Shown: positions 6,938 to 14,562 of the stretch, in pieces
How positions within the stretch are numbered: the stretch's first letter is position 1
Layout: each line of letters starts with the position of its first letter
Assembly (NCBI GenBank): GCA_900555605.1
Contig: USLW01000005.1
Coordinates: 1-18,695, forward strand
Origin: an uncultured Clostridium sp.
GTDB lineage: Bacteria > Bacillota > Clostridia > UBA1212 > UBA1255
Length of the DNA stretch: 18,695 nucleotides
Direction: 5' to 3'
Notes under the pieces: model-generated
Seen by the model: only the letters and a program-made list of their open reading frames with translations
What the model was told of the DNA's origin: nothing
The model's database searches: none
Program-made: the position numbers and the translations under genes

Positions 6938-7792
6938 TTAGCCATGAAACAAGCCCAATGCAAAAGAGGACAGCCAGGCAACGGTTGGCTGAGATGCAAA
7001 ACGATACAGATAAACAAGAAAATACACATCGTTTTGTTCTCCGTATATTGTAATCCTATTGGGGACTGTTTCCGAAACTGTCAATTGTTCATTTTTTGAA
7101 GCTAATATATAATGTTCATCAATATACAGTGTTGACCTGCTGTTTATTATACGATATCTGAGACGCTTTCCTTCAATAATATCATTAGAATAAGTATACA
7201 TTGTCGCGGGAATATTTTCAACCAAAACTTCTTTTTGTACAACATTTTTGATTTGCGGACGTGTAAAGAACTGTACATAATCATACTCGAAATGCAGACG
7301 AAACGCTTCTTCTGTCAGTATGACGATCCGGCCGAACGTATTACCTGTGTCCGAACCCAACGAAAAGGAATAGATATCCCCGCTCCATGTCACAGTTGCG
7401 CGCCAAAATAAATCTTCGGGAAGAACCGGTTCATACAAACGATTGGGATCGCATACTTTTATGCCGTTCTCATCCTTTTCAAAAGTCTCCTGCATGATAT
7501 AAATTTGAGAGTCTGTAAATTTTCCGGATTTCAATGTATCCTTCAAGTCTGTCAGGGAAGGAAACTCCAAGGCTGCCGCAATTGAGATATCTCCCGATTG
7601 GTCTGCACCTGCGGCTTCCCCGTCAATATTAAGATAATACTGCCCGTCAATATTGGCAACGGTGCAGGCGGCTTTTGCGTTTGTATGGTGCGTGTCAGGC
7701 TTTTTTTCTTGCGCTGTCTTTCCGCAGCCCGCCATGCTCCATAAAAGGACGGTGATACACATTGCTGTGATAGAGAATCGGATTGTTTTCAT
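6938..7792 (-). CDS. Lipoprotein of unknown function, second gene of the protease operon
   Basis: This 284-residue protein is exported and lipid-anchored. Its N-terminus has a basic start, a hydrophobic stretch and a lipobox M-A-G-C with Cys23 as the lipidated residue, then a charged linker. The rest is soluble and rich in beta strands and aromatics, with no catalytic motif that I can recognise. Notable stretches are DGQYYLNIDGEA, FPSLTDLKDTLKSGKFTDSQ and ITIYGEQNDVYFLVYLY. The ATG at 7792 has an AAGGAG site and lies 17 bases after the stop of the protease gene, so the two are almost certainly cotranscribed. Its role could be as a partner, chaperone, inhibitor or receptor for the secreted protease. 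No clear terminator follows its stop. The lipoprotein call is firm; the function is open. Confidence 0.88.
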   Translation of the reverse strand: MKTIRFSITAMCITVLLWSMAGCGKTAQEKKPDTHHTNAKAACTVANIDGQYYLNIDGEAAGADQSGDISIAAALEFPSLTDLKDTLKSGKFTDSQIYIMQETFEKDENGIKVCDPNRLYEPVLPEDLFWRATVTWSGDIYSFSLGSDTGNTFGRIVILTEEAFRLHFEYDYVQFFTRPQIKNVVQKEVLVENIPATMYTYSNDIIEGKRLRYRIINSRSTLYIDEHYILASKNEQLTVSETVPNRITIYGEQNDVYFLVYLYRFASQPTVAWLSSFALGLFHG

Positions 7793-7809
7793 GATAATTA
7801 TCTCCTTCG

Positions 7810-10800
7810 TTAGTTGCCGTAATGTATTTTATTTAAAGCCAATGGCCTTAATTCTGCCAAACAGGATTCACAAAATGGTTCAGCATCACCGGCAACAATA
7901 TTTTGATAGAAGTCAAATGCATAATGCGGTTCAAAACGTTCCATAACACATACATACTTACGGACCACGTCATGGCCGGGGTCGTTGTATACCTCGCGCA
8001 TTCCCAATGCATGGGCGGTTTCATGTGCTAAAGTTAGGGTCATACATCCGAACCGCTCCTTTGCGTCACCGCCCATCACCTGCAAAAAGTGAATAACAGG
8101 CCGGTGATCATAAACGCCGGCAATGAAACTGGCTGTAGTATGATTTCCGTTAAGCTCTTGGCAGTATGTATTGGCACTGCGATTTGTCCACAACACATAA
8201 ATATGGTGATCCTCACGCTGACCATAATAAAGCTGATTAGAGATTCTGTATAAATTTTTATGATGGTTCGCTCCGCAATTTGTACCGCAGGTGTTATCAC
8301 AGGGCGTGTTTATGCCATGTGTGCAATCATCCGCAATTGCTTCCGTATATTGCGTTGCGGCTCCATCCATGATAAATCGAAGGCCGAACAGTTTGCTGTA
8401 TACAAAATCGACAAAAGTATTTGCTGCTGTGATATTGGCAATCAGAGTGCTGTTGTCTGCCATGCTTTCATCAAAATAGTTTACAAAAGTAAAGGCTGTT
8501 TCAGTTAAATACCACTCATCCTTATAATTATCGTCATTCACATAATCGCGCTGTTCAATATCGATACCGTTGTTATTTTCAAAACCCGGCATTGCCCATC
8601 CCACAGCTAAAACGCGGTTATTCGCCTGTCCGGTTTTCGGGGTGAGCCGATATGCCCCGCTGGCGGTAGTGGTGACTTTCCACTTCATTCCATCCGTAAT
8701 TTCGCCCGAGCGGAGAACCACTGCCACGCCGTCGTCGGCGGAATCTCCCTGGACGCCGAGATAGTAGTCGGCGGAGCCGGAATTCGCTGATTTGATTGTA
8801 TAATATCCATCGCTTAAAAGGGTAAAGGTCCACCTCTGCGTTGCCCCGCCGTGAAATTCCCATTGATGGATCTGTGTTCCGCTGCTCATTACCTGGTCCT
8901 CTATATCCACATATTTTATGGTTCTCTTGTTTTTTATAAAATATGTGCCGTTTGCAATTTCGGTGACTTCCAAAGTAAAAGAAACGGAATCGTTATATTT
9001 GCTTCCCGTAAGGGTAACTGTGCCGGGGAAAACAGCCGTTACAGTACCGGTATACCAATCGATTGTTGCGACAGCCGTGTTTCCGGAGGACCAGTACAGG
9101 TTCTGCGTGATCGTATATTCTGAGTAATATCCGGCACATAAGAGCAGCTCCTCCAATGTTTTTGTTTGCCCCGGAGCGATATAACGCTTTGCGTTTGTTG
9201 TAATCTGTACATTTCCCGTATCGTATAGAATCGGTTTTGCCGGCGGTGCATCCAGTTTCTCTAAGATCCAATTTTGGCTTGTTGAGGTGCTGTCCGCGGC
9301 GGCTCTGATGTTGATGTTGTTGCTTGCAGACAGTGATTCAAGTGACAGAACGTCTTCGACTCTTCCGTATTGCCTGATTCGATACGCAGTATCCGAAATC
9401 CGTTCTATTGCCCACGAGGAGGCGTATCCCACGCCGGATAGGGTGTCATTTGTTCCGAGATCATACAATCTTACATTTTGCCCGACATATACTGTTAACC
9501 CTAAATTCAATTTATGGTATGGACGGATACTGTAAAGTCCCTCTCCGAGGTACCATACCCGCCATAGCTGCGATAGCTGTTCAAGAGAATTTTGAACCGT
9601 GCCTTTCGTATATTGCGACACATTTGTATAGTGGGCGATGCCATTATTTTCCGCGTGCATATATTTGCCGCTGTACTGGTTTTTAAAATCATAAACGCCG
9701 TTCGCCAGCCTTACATATACGACGCAGTATGCATAATGTTTTTCTCCGGCGGCGTCTGTTGCGGTGGCTGTAATCGTAGCGGTTCCTGCTTTCAGACCTG
9801 TGACAACACCGGAGCTGCTGACTGTGGCAATTGCGGTATTGCTGGAGGACCAAGTGACAGACTGCCCGCTTGGCGTCGTAGCGGCAGTGAGCGTTCTTGT
9901 TCCGCCGTTCTGCAGGATGTCGATGCTTGTAGCATTCAGCGTGATGTCTGAGACATACGTCATGACGACATACGGCCTGTTGCCAGTGGTGGGAAACTCT
10001 GAGGAGTAAAAAGATTTATTGTTGGCTTCATTGCTGTTCATCATAATAAACCCGGCGGCTGCGGAATAGGTATTATTTTTCCAGGAACGCGCCAATGCGG
10101 TGATGTTAAACGCTGTCCAAGCGCCGTTATTCAGGCTTGCGCCGTAATTGACGGCTGTCGTATGGCTTCCCGCATTATTCCAAGTGAGGCCGCTCTCCGT
10201 CCAGGTGGTATTAGAAGTCTTAGGATAAAGGTTGATATATTGCTGCGTACCGCCGGAGGCCTCTCTTACATAAAATTTTACAGAGGATATTTGAGAAGAC
10301 GTGATGGAGCGATAAACCGAACTTGTATATAGTCCGTACAGACGGACAACCGTCCTTCCGATGCCATAGCCGCCTCCGGGGTCTCCCAGCCTGTTATACT
10401 GGAAGTCACCGAAATTGACCGCCGGTTTCCCGGCAAAGATCGGGACATCCTGAATCGCGTTGGTGCCGGTCACCTGATCTGAGATCGTTAAGGATGGGTC
10501 TATGGTTACCGGATAGACCGTATCCGCATCCGTAAGAAAATCCCGATTTACCCCGATGGTCAGCAGATATTGACTGCCATGCCGGATTGGCGTTACTGTC
10601 ATCGTGCCGAAATCCGGTTTTCCGATTGCATCATATACGATGATTTCTCCAAGTCGGATTTTATCGGAGGCATTTTCATTTTCCGCTAAATAATAACCAT
10701 GATCATAATAGATATACAAGCCGTCTGTTTCCAGCATGAATTGAAATGTATCAATTCCCGTATAGGAGGCAAGCATGATTTCTTCTTTGATACCGGACAA

Positions 10801-11442
10801 TAAAGGCGTATAGCGCAGGTCTATGCCGCTGCCGAAATAATCGGAATATGTAACGGTATCGTCATGCATTTGTGCGGCGGATATCCCTGCGGCGGATTTT
10901 TTTGCCGCAGGATTGTTCTGAGGCCTGAGCACCACCGTTTTATCTCCATAACCGAGGGTGATTCCACTGTCTGCATTTTGCGGAAGCACGACTGCGATGT
11001 TATTTTCTTTCGTTGTATAGCCGCCGCTTTTATATGCGGTCAGAGAAATGTCTTTCTCCCGCACTGCTCCGTCCGGCGCGATATATTTTACGTTTTCATC
11101 CATATAATATACAGAGACCGTACCGTCGCGGTTTAAAAAGGCATAGGAATGCAGCGTTTCCATTTCCGGCAGTCGTGCGATATGGCCGGACCGCGCAAAT
11201 CCATCCGCATCTACATATTTTAGTACGGCGCAGTTCTTTGCCGCAGAGCATTCTGCAGGTGTTTCAATCTCCGTGTAGATTTCAGGCGCGGCCCGGTTTT
11301 GCGAGGCATCGGATAAAACGCTTACAGAATTATTATTTTTAAGACTGTCTAAGGATTGTGCCGTAGAATCTCCGGAATAGAGCATTGTACTGAGCAAGAC
11401 GATAAGAAGCAGGGCAGTCACCCGGCGCTGATATTTATGCAT
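7810..11442 (-). CDS. Secreted multidomain metzincin-like metalloprotease with DNRLRE, Ig-like and ricin-type lectin modules
   Basis: This 1210-residue exported protein probably degrades or binds extracellular glycoprotein. The ATG at 11442 has a full AAGGAGGT site 9 bases upstream. A signal peptide spans residues 1-29. Residues 70-320 are the N-terminal region found ahead of DNRLRE domains in wall-associated proteins; residues 325-498 look like the DNRLRE domain itself. A BIG_2-type Ig domain (499-578) and a ricin-like beta-trefoil (579-730) follow, then a second Ig-like (740-828) and a second trefoil (829-980). The C-terminal catalytic region has HETAHALGMRE (1140-1150), an HExxHxxGxxE motif with catalytic Glu1141, and a candidate Met-turn at C-V-M 1165-1167. 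The usual third metzincin ligand (His or Asp) is Glu1150 here; His1157 is an alternative. Cysteines at 1040, 1048, 1052 and 1056 and a CESC pair (1191-1194) may bind metal or form disulfides. The substrate is unknown. Confidence 0.9.
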   Translation of the reverse strand: MHKYQRRVTALLLIVLLSTMLYSGDSTAQSLDSLKNNNSVSVLSDASQNRAAPEIYTEIETPAECSAAKNCAVLKYVDADGFARSGHIARLPEMETLHSYAFLNRDGTVSVYYMDENVKYIAPDGAVREKDISLTAYKSGGYTTKENNIAVVLPQNADSGITLGYGDKTVVLRPQNNPAAKKSAAGISAAQMHDDTVTYSDYFGSGIDLRYTPLLSGIKEEIMLASYTGIDTFQFMLETDGLYIYYDHGYYLAENENASDKIRLGEIIVYDAIGKPDFGTMTVTPIRHGSQYLLTIGVNRDFLTDADTVYPVTIDPSLTISDQVTGTNAIQDVPIFAGKPAVNFGDFQYNRLGDPGGGYGIGRTVVRLYGLYTSSVYRSITSSQISSVKFYVREASGGTQQYINLYPKTSNTTWTESGLTWNNAGSHTTAVNYGASLNNGAWTAFNITALARSWKNNTYSAAAGFIMMNSNEANNKSFYSSEFPTTGNRPYVVMTYVSDITLNATSIDILQNGGTRTLTAATTPSGQSVTWSSSNTAIATVSSSGVVTGLKAGTATITATATDAAGEKHYAYCVVYVRLANGVYDFKNQYSGKYMHAENNGIAHYTNVSQYTKGTVQNSLEQLSQLWRVWYLGEGLYSIRPYHKLNLGLTVYVGQNVRLYDLGTNDTLSGVGYASSWAIERISDTAYRIRQYGRVEDVLSLESLSASNNINIRAAADSTSTSQNWILEKLDAPPAKPILYDTGNVQITTNAKRYIAPGQTKTLEELLLCAGYYSEYTITQNLYWSSGNTAVATIDWYTGTVTAVFPGTVTLTGSKYNDSVSFTLEVTEIANGTYFIKNKRTIKYVDIEDQVMSSGTQIHQWEFHGGATQRWTFTLLSDGYYTIKSANSGSADYYLGVQGDSADDGVAVVLRSGEITDGMKWKVTTTASGAYRLTPKTGQANNRVLAVGWAMPGFENNNGIDIEQRDYVNDDNYKDEWYLTETAFTFVNYFDESMADNSTLIANITAANTFVDFVYSKLFGLRFIMDGAATQYTEAIADDCTHGINTPCDNTCGTNCGANHHKNLYRISNQLYYGQREDHHIYVLWTNRSANTYCQELNGNHTTASFIAGVYDHRPVIHFLQVMGGDAKERFGCMTLTLAHETAHALGMREVYNDPGHDVVRKYVCVMERFEPHYAFDFYQNIVAGDAEPFCESCLAELRPLALNKIHYGN

Positions 11443-11473
11443 CTGATTTTGACCTCCTTTTTGTTGCCGCTTA

Positions 11474-11541
11474 TCCGCAGGATTTTTGCGGAATCCTTCT
11501 GATCAGATCCCGCGTTTGCCGTCCTGACACACTGCTGTCAG
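11474..11541 (-). other. Leader hairpins upstream of the protease start
   Basis: Two short stems lie in the roughly 200-base leader. TCCGCA/TGCGGA (11474-11492, 7-base loop) lies 14 bases upstream of the ribosome site, and CTGACA/TGTCAG (11524-11541, 6-base loop) lies farther up. Neither has a terminator-like U-tract. They might stabilise the message or tune translation. Confidence 0.3.
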
Positions 11542-11655
11542 CCTGCTGATAGAAAAACGAGACGTTTCTTATTACATTCGATAAAGATGGAATCCTCCCT
11601 TCCTTTTATTTTTTATTGAACCACGCGCCTTCAACTTTTGTTCCATGTTGATAAT

Positions 11656-11684
11656 ATGATACGATATTTTTTCGAGGATGTCAA
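11656..11684 (-). promoter_or_regulatory. Sigma-A type promoter of the protease-lipoprotein operon
   Basis: On the minus strand a perfect TTGACA (11684-11679) and TATCAT (11661-11656) are 17 bases apart, about 210 bases upstream of the protease ATG. An imperfect dyad (AATAT at 11653-11657, ATATT at 11664-11668) covers the -10. The paralogue at the left edge has the same arrangement: long leader, perfect -35, 17-base spacer and a dyad on the -10. Confidence 0.72.
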
Positions 11685-11699
11685 TATTTGTAAATCAAT

Positions 11700-12117
11700 T
11701 TATCTTCTGTGCCTCCTGCGCAGAATTTCGGCAGGCTTACGGCGCCGGTGGGGTACAGCTATATCAGCAGCTACAGCACATCCAAATCTGTCCCGCGCTT
11801 TTGAAAGCGCCGTTTGTTTGTAATGCCTGTCCGCAAAACCGGTATGCATCCTGTAAGTATGTGCGTGATGTCTGCAACGCCGCGTCTGCTCAAAAAGAAT
11901 ACGAGAGTCCGCTTAAGGAATCAAGAGCGGAAAGCTTCCGCGCTTGGTGAAGTTTAAGCCGCGCCGGCAGAATCAAGAAAAAAATATCCCCTCCGGCATA
12001 CGGGTAACCCGTACATACAGCGATTTTCTGCTATTCTGCCATGAAAACAGTATTCAGCACCATGTTGAGCTTGATACTGTCATAGGCCGTATCGGCGGCA
12101 AGGGATTGCTTACAATT
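11700..12117 (+). pseudogene. IS30-family transposase remnant (internal deletion and frameshift)
   Basis: Two pieces in different frames match the IS30 transposase layout. Piece one (about 11708-11926) reads CPALLKAPFVCNAC followed by AAS-AQKEYESPLKESR, the Cys-containing N-terminal region of many Firmicutes IS30 enzymes. Piece two (11935-12117) reads LPRLVKFKPRR, then TRTYSDFL and VELDTVIGRIGGKGLLTI, the segment around the first Asp of the DDE triad (codon at 12073-12075). The roughly 60 residues that normally lie between these blocks are missing, and the frame changes at about 11927-11934 within an imperfect palindrome (GCGGAA-AGC-TTCCGC). The N-terminal HTH and the C-terminal half with the other catalytic acids are also gone, so the element is dead. 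No terminal inverted repeats were identified. The family call rests on recalled motifs. Confidence 0.75.
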
Positions 12118-12140
12118 AGCAAAGCAGGGATTTGCATTTT

Positions 12141-12213
12141 AGTAAATTACAATCAAGTAAATTTCAAAATAACTATTGACTCATTCGTAAAAGTGCTCTA
12201 TATTTAAGTAAAT
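12141..12213 (+). repeat. Three AGTAAAT direct repeats before the ATPase gene
   Basis: AGTAAAT occurs at 12141, 12156 and 12207. The first two start 15 bases apart, and the third lies just downstream of the -10 box of the ATPase promoter. They may be regulator half-sites or a trace of insertion at the boundary with the IS30 remnant. In AT-rich DNA, chance is also possible. Confidence 0.3.
12176..12204 (+). promoter_or_regulatory. Promoter of the ATPase gene
   Basis: TTGACT (12176-12181) and TATATT (12199-12204) are 17 bases apart, about 45 bases upstream of the ATPase start. A perfect 10-base palindrome, CTCTATAGAG (12231-12240), overlaps the ribosome site. Confidence 0.65.
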
Positions 12214-12249
12214 CGTAGATCACGAATTTTCTCTATAGAGGTAATGCTT

Positions 12250-13647
12250 ATGTTCATAGGAAGAGAAAACGAGCTTGCAAGGCTTAACAAGCTATATGAT
12301 TCTAATAAATTTGAATTCGCCGTTATTTACGGGCGCCGCCGTGTAGGTAAGACGGCCCTTATCAGCGAGTTTGTCAAAGATAAGGATGCCATATTTTTTA
12401 CCGGCGTTGAAACCAACGCAAAACAAAATCTTGATAACTTTTCAAGATGTATTATGGAATACAATACGGGCATAGCTGCTGGCTCTTCTTTTTTGTCTTT
12501 TCAATCGGCATTAGAATACGTTTTTGAATTGGGGAAGTCAAAAAGAATCGTGCTTGTGATAGATGAATACCCCTATGTTGCCCGTGCGTCCAAAAGCCTT
12601 GCTTCCACGCTCCAGCTTTTAATCGACAAACACAAAGACACCTCCAAGCTGTTTTTAATTCTTTGCGGTTCCTCTATGTCCTATATGGAAGACCATGTTT
12701 TGGCATATAAAGCGCCTCTTTACGGAAGAAGAACAGCGCAGCTTAAAATCAACCCGTTTGACTTTTTTGAAGCCTGCCGCTGTTTCACGAAGCTGTCGCA
12801 CATTGACAAGGCATTGGCATACGGAATTGTCGGCGGAACGCCGCAATACCTGATGCAGCTTGATGACAATCTTTCCATTGAGGAAAACATCAAAAATACC
12901 CATCTGAATCCTTCTTCTTCTATCTTTGAGGAGCCGAACAACCTTCTGAAGCAGGAGGTGCGTGAGCCGGCGATTTACAATGCGGTTATTACGGCAATAG
13001 CCACCGGCTGCTCCAAAATGAATGAAATCTCCAATAAGATTGATGAAGATACAAGCGTATGTGCTACTTATATTAAGAACCTGATCACGCTCGGCATCGT
13101 AAAAAAAGAATCGCCCTACGGCGAAAAATCAAGCCGCAAAACGATCTATTCCATCGAGGATAATATGTTCCGCTTTTGGTATCGGTTCGTGCCGGAAAAT
13201 ACTTCGATTATCTCCCGTGGCGCAACAGACCTTGCATACAAGCGTATCTCTCCTGAACTTTCATCTTATATGGGCGGTGTATTTGAAGAAATTTGCAAAC
13301 AGTATCTATGGAAGCTGCTGCTTGATGGAAAATGTGCTGTGAATTTCAGCGGCATTGGTCGTTGGTGGGGCACAAATCCCAAAACCAAATCCCAAGAGGA
13401 AATTGACATTATGGGAACGGACAAAAATTCTGCCCTGTTCGGTGCGTGCAAGTGGACAAATGAAAAGGTTGACCTTGGTGTGCTTGAAACTCTTGTAGCG
13501 CGCGGCAACCTATTTAGCTACAAGAAAAAGCACTTTTATCTCTTTGCCAAAACCGGCTTTACCAAAGGATGTATCGATAAGGCAGCAGAGATGGGTCATG
13601 TAACGCTTGTTACCTATGAGGATATGTTGAAAGAAAGCAAGGCGTAG
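12250..13647 (+). CDS. PF01637/DUF234-type ATP-binding protein
   Basis: This 465-residue cytoplasmic protein belongs to the archaeal-type ATPase family, which is widespread in Clostridia and archaea and whose biological role is poorly defined. The ATG at 12250 is preferred because AGAGG (12237-12241) lies 8 bases upstream and the MFIGRENEL start is typical; an ATG two codons earlier is too close. Walker A is GRRRVGKT (28-35) and Walker B is VLVIDE (101-106). A CGSS motif (139-142) is in the sensor position. The C-terminal DUF234 part has a winged helix (about 245-300) and a PD-(D/E)xK-like core: EEIDIM (Asp386) followed by ALFGACKW (396-402). Relatives usually have GECKW there, so Ala399 replaces the expected Glu. 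The gene lies between an IS30 remnant and a convergent gene, consistent with acquisition as a single-gene cargo. Confidence 0.9.
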   Translation: MFIGRENELARLNKLYDSNKFEFAVIYGRRRVGKTALISEFVKDKDAIFFTGVETNAKQNLDNFSRCIMEYNTGIAAGSSFLSFQSALEYVFELGKSKRIVLVIDEYPYVARASKSLASTLQLLIDKHKDTSKLFLILCGSSMSYMEDHVLAYKAPLYGRRTAQLKINPFDFFEACRCFTKLSHIDKALAYGIVGGTPQYLMQLDDNLSIEENIKNTHLNPSSSIFEEPNNLLKQEVREPAIYNAVITAIATGCSKMNEISNKIDEDTSVCATYIKNLITLGIVKKESPYGEKSSRKTIYSIEDNMFRFWYRFVPENTSIISRGATDLAYKRISPELSSYMGGVFEEICKQYLWKLLLDGKCAVNFSGIGRWWGTNPKTKSQEEIDIMGTDKNSALFGACKWTNEKVDLGVLETLVARGNLFSYKKKHFYLFAKTGFTKGCIDKAAEMGHVTLVTYEDMLKESKA

Positions 13648-13667
13648 TGGAGGAAAACAGAATGATC

Positions 13668-13683
13668 GGCTCCTTTCAGAGCC
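13668..13683 (+). terminator. Weak hairpin between convergent genes
   Basis: GGCTC and GAGCC pair around CTTTCA, 20 bases after the ATPase stop. The stem is 5 bp and only CTTT follows. On the other strand a GGGG...CCCC structure with an inner CGGA/TCCG stem (about 13687-13720) could end the deacetylase transcript. Both are weak. Confidence 0.3.
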
Positions 13684-13743
13684 CTTTGGGGCATCCGGAT
13701 TTTTGTCCGCACCCCCGGAAATTCAGGAAGTATCTGCTGTGGG

Positions 13744-14430
13744 TCAAACAGTCAGATGCGCGAGGATTTCACGGTTCGTCACGTATTGAATACCGGCGCG
13801 GCCCGCAATCAAGTCACAGAAGCGCTGAAAGCGGTCCCAGCTGTCATATTTGTCAAATTCAAAGGAATGGCCCCATACGAAAAACAGCTGGTCCCGCTCC
13901 TCTTCCGCGGCCAGGAACCGTTCCGCCAGAGCAAACAGACGCACGTCCTTCACATCGCAGTTGGGATGCCATTCGAGAAGCCGCTCCGGCATGGTAAAAT
14001 GCGGATTGATCCCCACTGTGCGGGCATAGCGGATAGCCGTATCGCGTTTTAGAACCTCAATAACAAATTCATTGTAGGGTTTCTCTCCGCCCGGATAAGC
14101 CATGCCTACAATCGGATAGCCGCAAAGCGCCTCCAGGCGCAGCCGGTCCTCCTCCACCTCCCGGATGATCTCTTCTCGGCTTAAGGTCGAAAGATCCGGA
14201 TGATCCACGGTATGCACCGCTACCTCATGGCCCCGATAAAGCGCCGGCACCATATCCGCGGTGATCTCTGTATGGTCGCAATCAATGCCATCGTGAACGA
14301 TCCGATGGCGCTGGCCGAAAAATCCAGAATTCAGATTAAACGTGCATTTTAACCCGTATTGGTTCAGAATCTCCGTAAAACGGACATCCTGCACGGTTCC
14401 GTCGTCAAAGCTCATGGTAAAAAATTTCAT
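13744..14430 (-). CDS. Polysaccharide deacetylase-like (NodB-type) hydrolase, cytoplasmic
   Basis: The 228-residue protein has the carbohydrate esterase 4/NodB motifs in order: SFDDGT (7-12, catalytic and metal Asp9/Asp10), HTVDH (His73 and His77, metal ligands), AYPGG (111-115) and WGHSFEF with His188. All key residues appear intact, so it is probably an active metal-dependent N- or O-deacetylase of a sugar or related amide. It has no signal peptide, so it likely acts on a small cytoplasmic substrate rather than on the wall. A GGGAGG site lies 5 bases before the ATG. It is transcribed divergently from the LysR gene at 14563, which may control it. The substrate is unknown. Confidence 0.88.
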   Translation of the reverse strand: MKFFTMSFDDGTVQDVRFTEILNQYGLKCTFNLNSGFFGQRHRIVHDGIDCDHTEITADMVPALYRGHEVAVHTVDHPDLSTLSREEIIREVEEDRLRLEALCGYPIVGMAYPGGEKPYNEFVIEVLKRDTAIRYARTVGINPHFTMPERLLEWHPNCDVKDVRLFALAERFLAAEEERDQLFFVWGHSFEFDKYDSWDRFQRFCDLIAGRAGIQYVTNREILAHLTV

Positions 14431-14478
14431 GCTGCCTCCCCCGCCTTCTGTGCTGAACCAATCCTGCGAATCGGGACC

Positions 14479-14507
14479 AGTATACCATTATAAAACGGTC
14501 TGTTCAA
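14479..14507 (-). promoter_or_regulatory. Promoter of the deacetylase gene
   Basis: On the minus strand TTGAAC (14507-14502) and TATACT (14484-14479) are 17 bases apart, about 50 bases upstream of the deacetylase ATG. The -35 overlaps the region where the divergent LysR promoter must lie. Confidence 0.6.
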
Positions 14508-14529
14508 CTGCAGCTGTTTTCGGTATAAT
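14501..14529 (+). promoter_or_regulatory. Probable promoter of the LysR gene
   Basis: A perfect TATAAT (14524-14529) lies 33 bases before the LysR start. The hexamer 17 bases upstream (TGTTCA, 14501-14506) is a poor -35, as is common for autoregulated or activator-dependent genes. The spacer holds CTGCAGCTG (14508-14516), a possible part of a LysR site. The two divergent promoters overlap back to back. Confidence 0.5.
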
Positions 14530-14562
14530 AAGCAGGCAGAAACAGAAACAGGAGTGGCCGCA

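Noticed and set aside
13756..14052. Plus-strand frame of 98 codons opposite the deacetylase gene
   Set aside because: It is antisense to a gene with intact NodB motifs and has no ribosome site.
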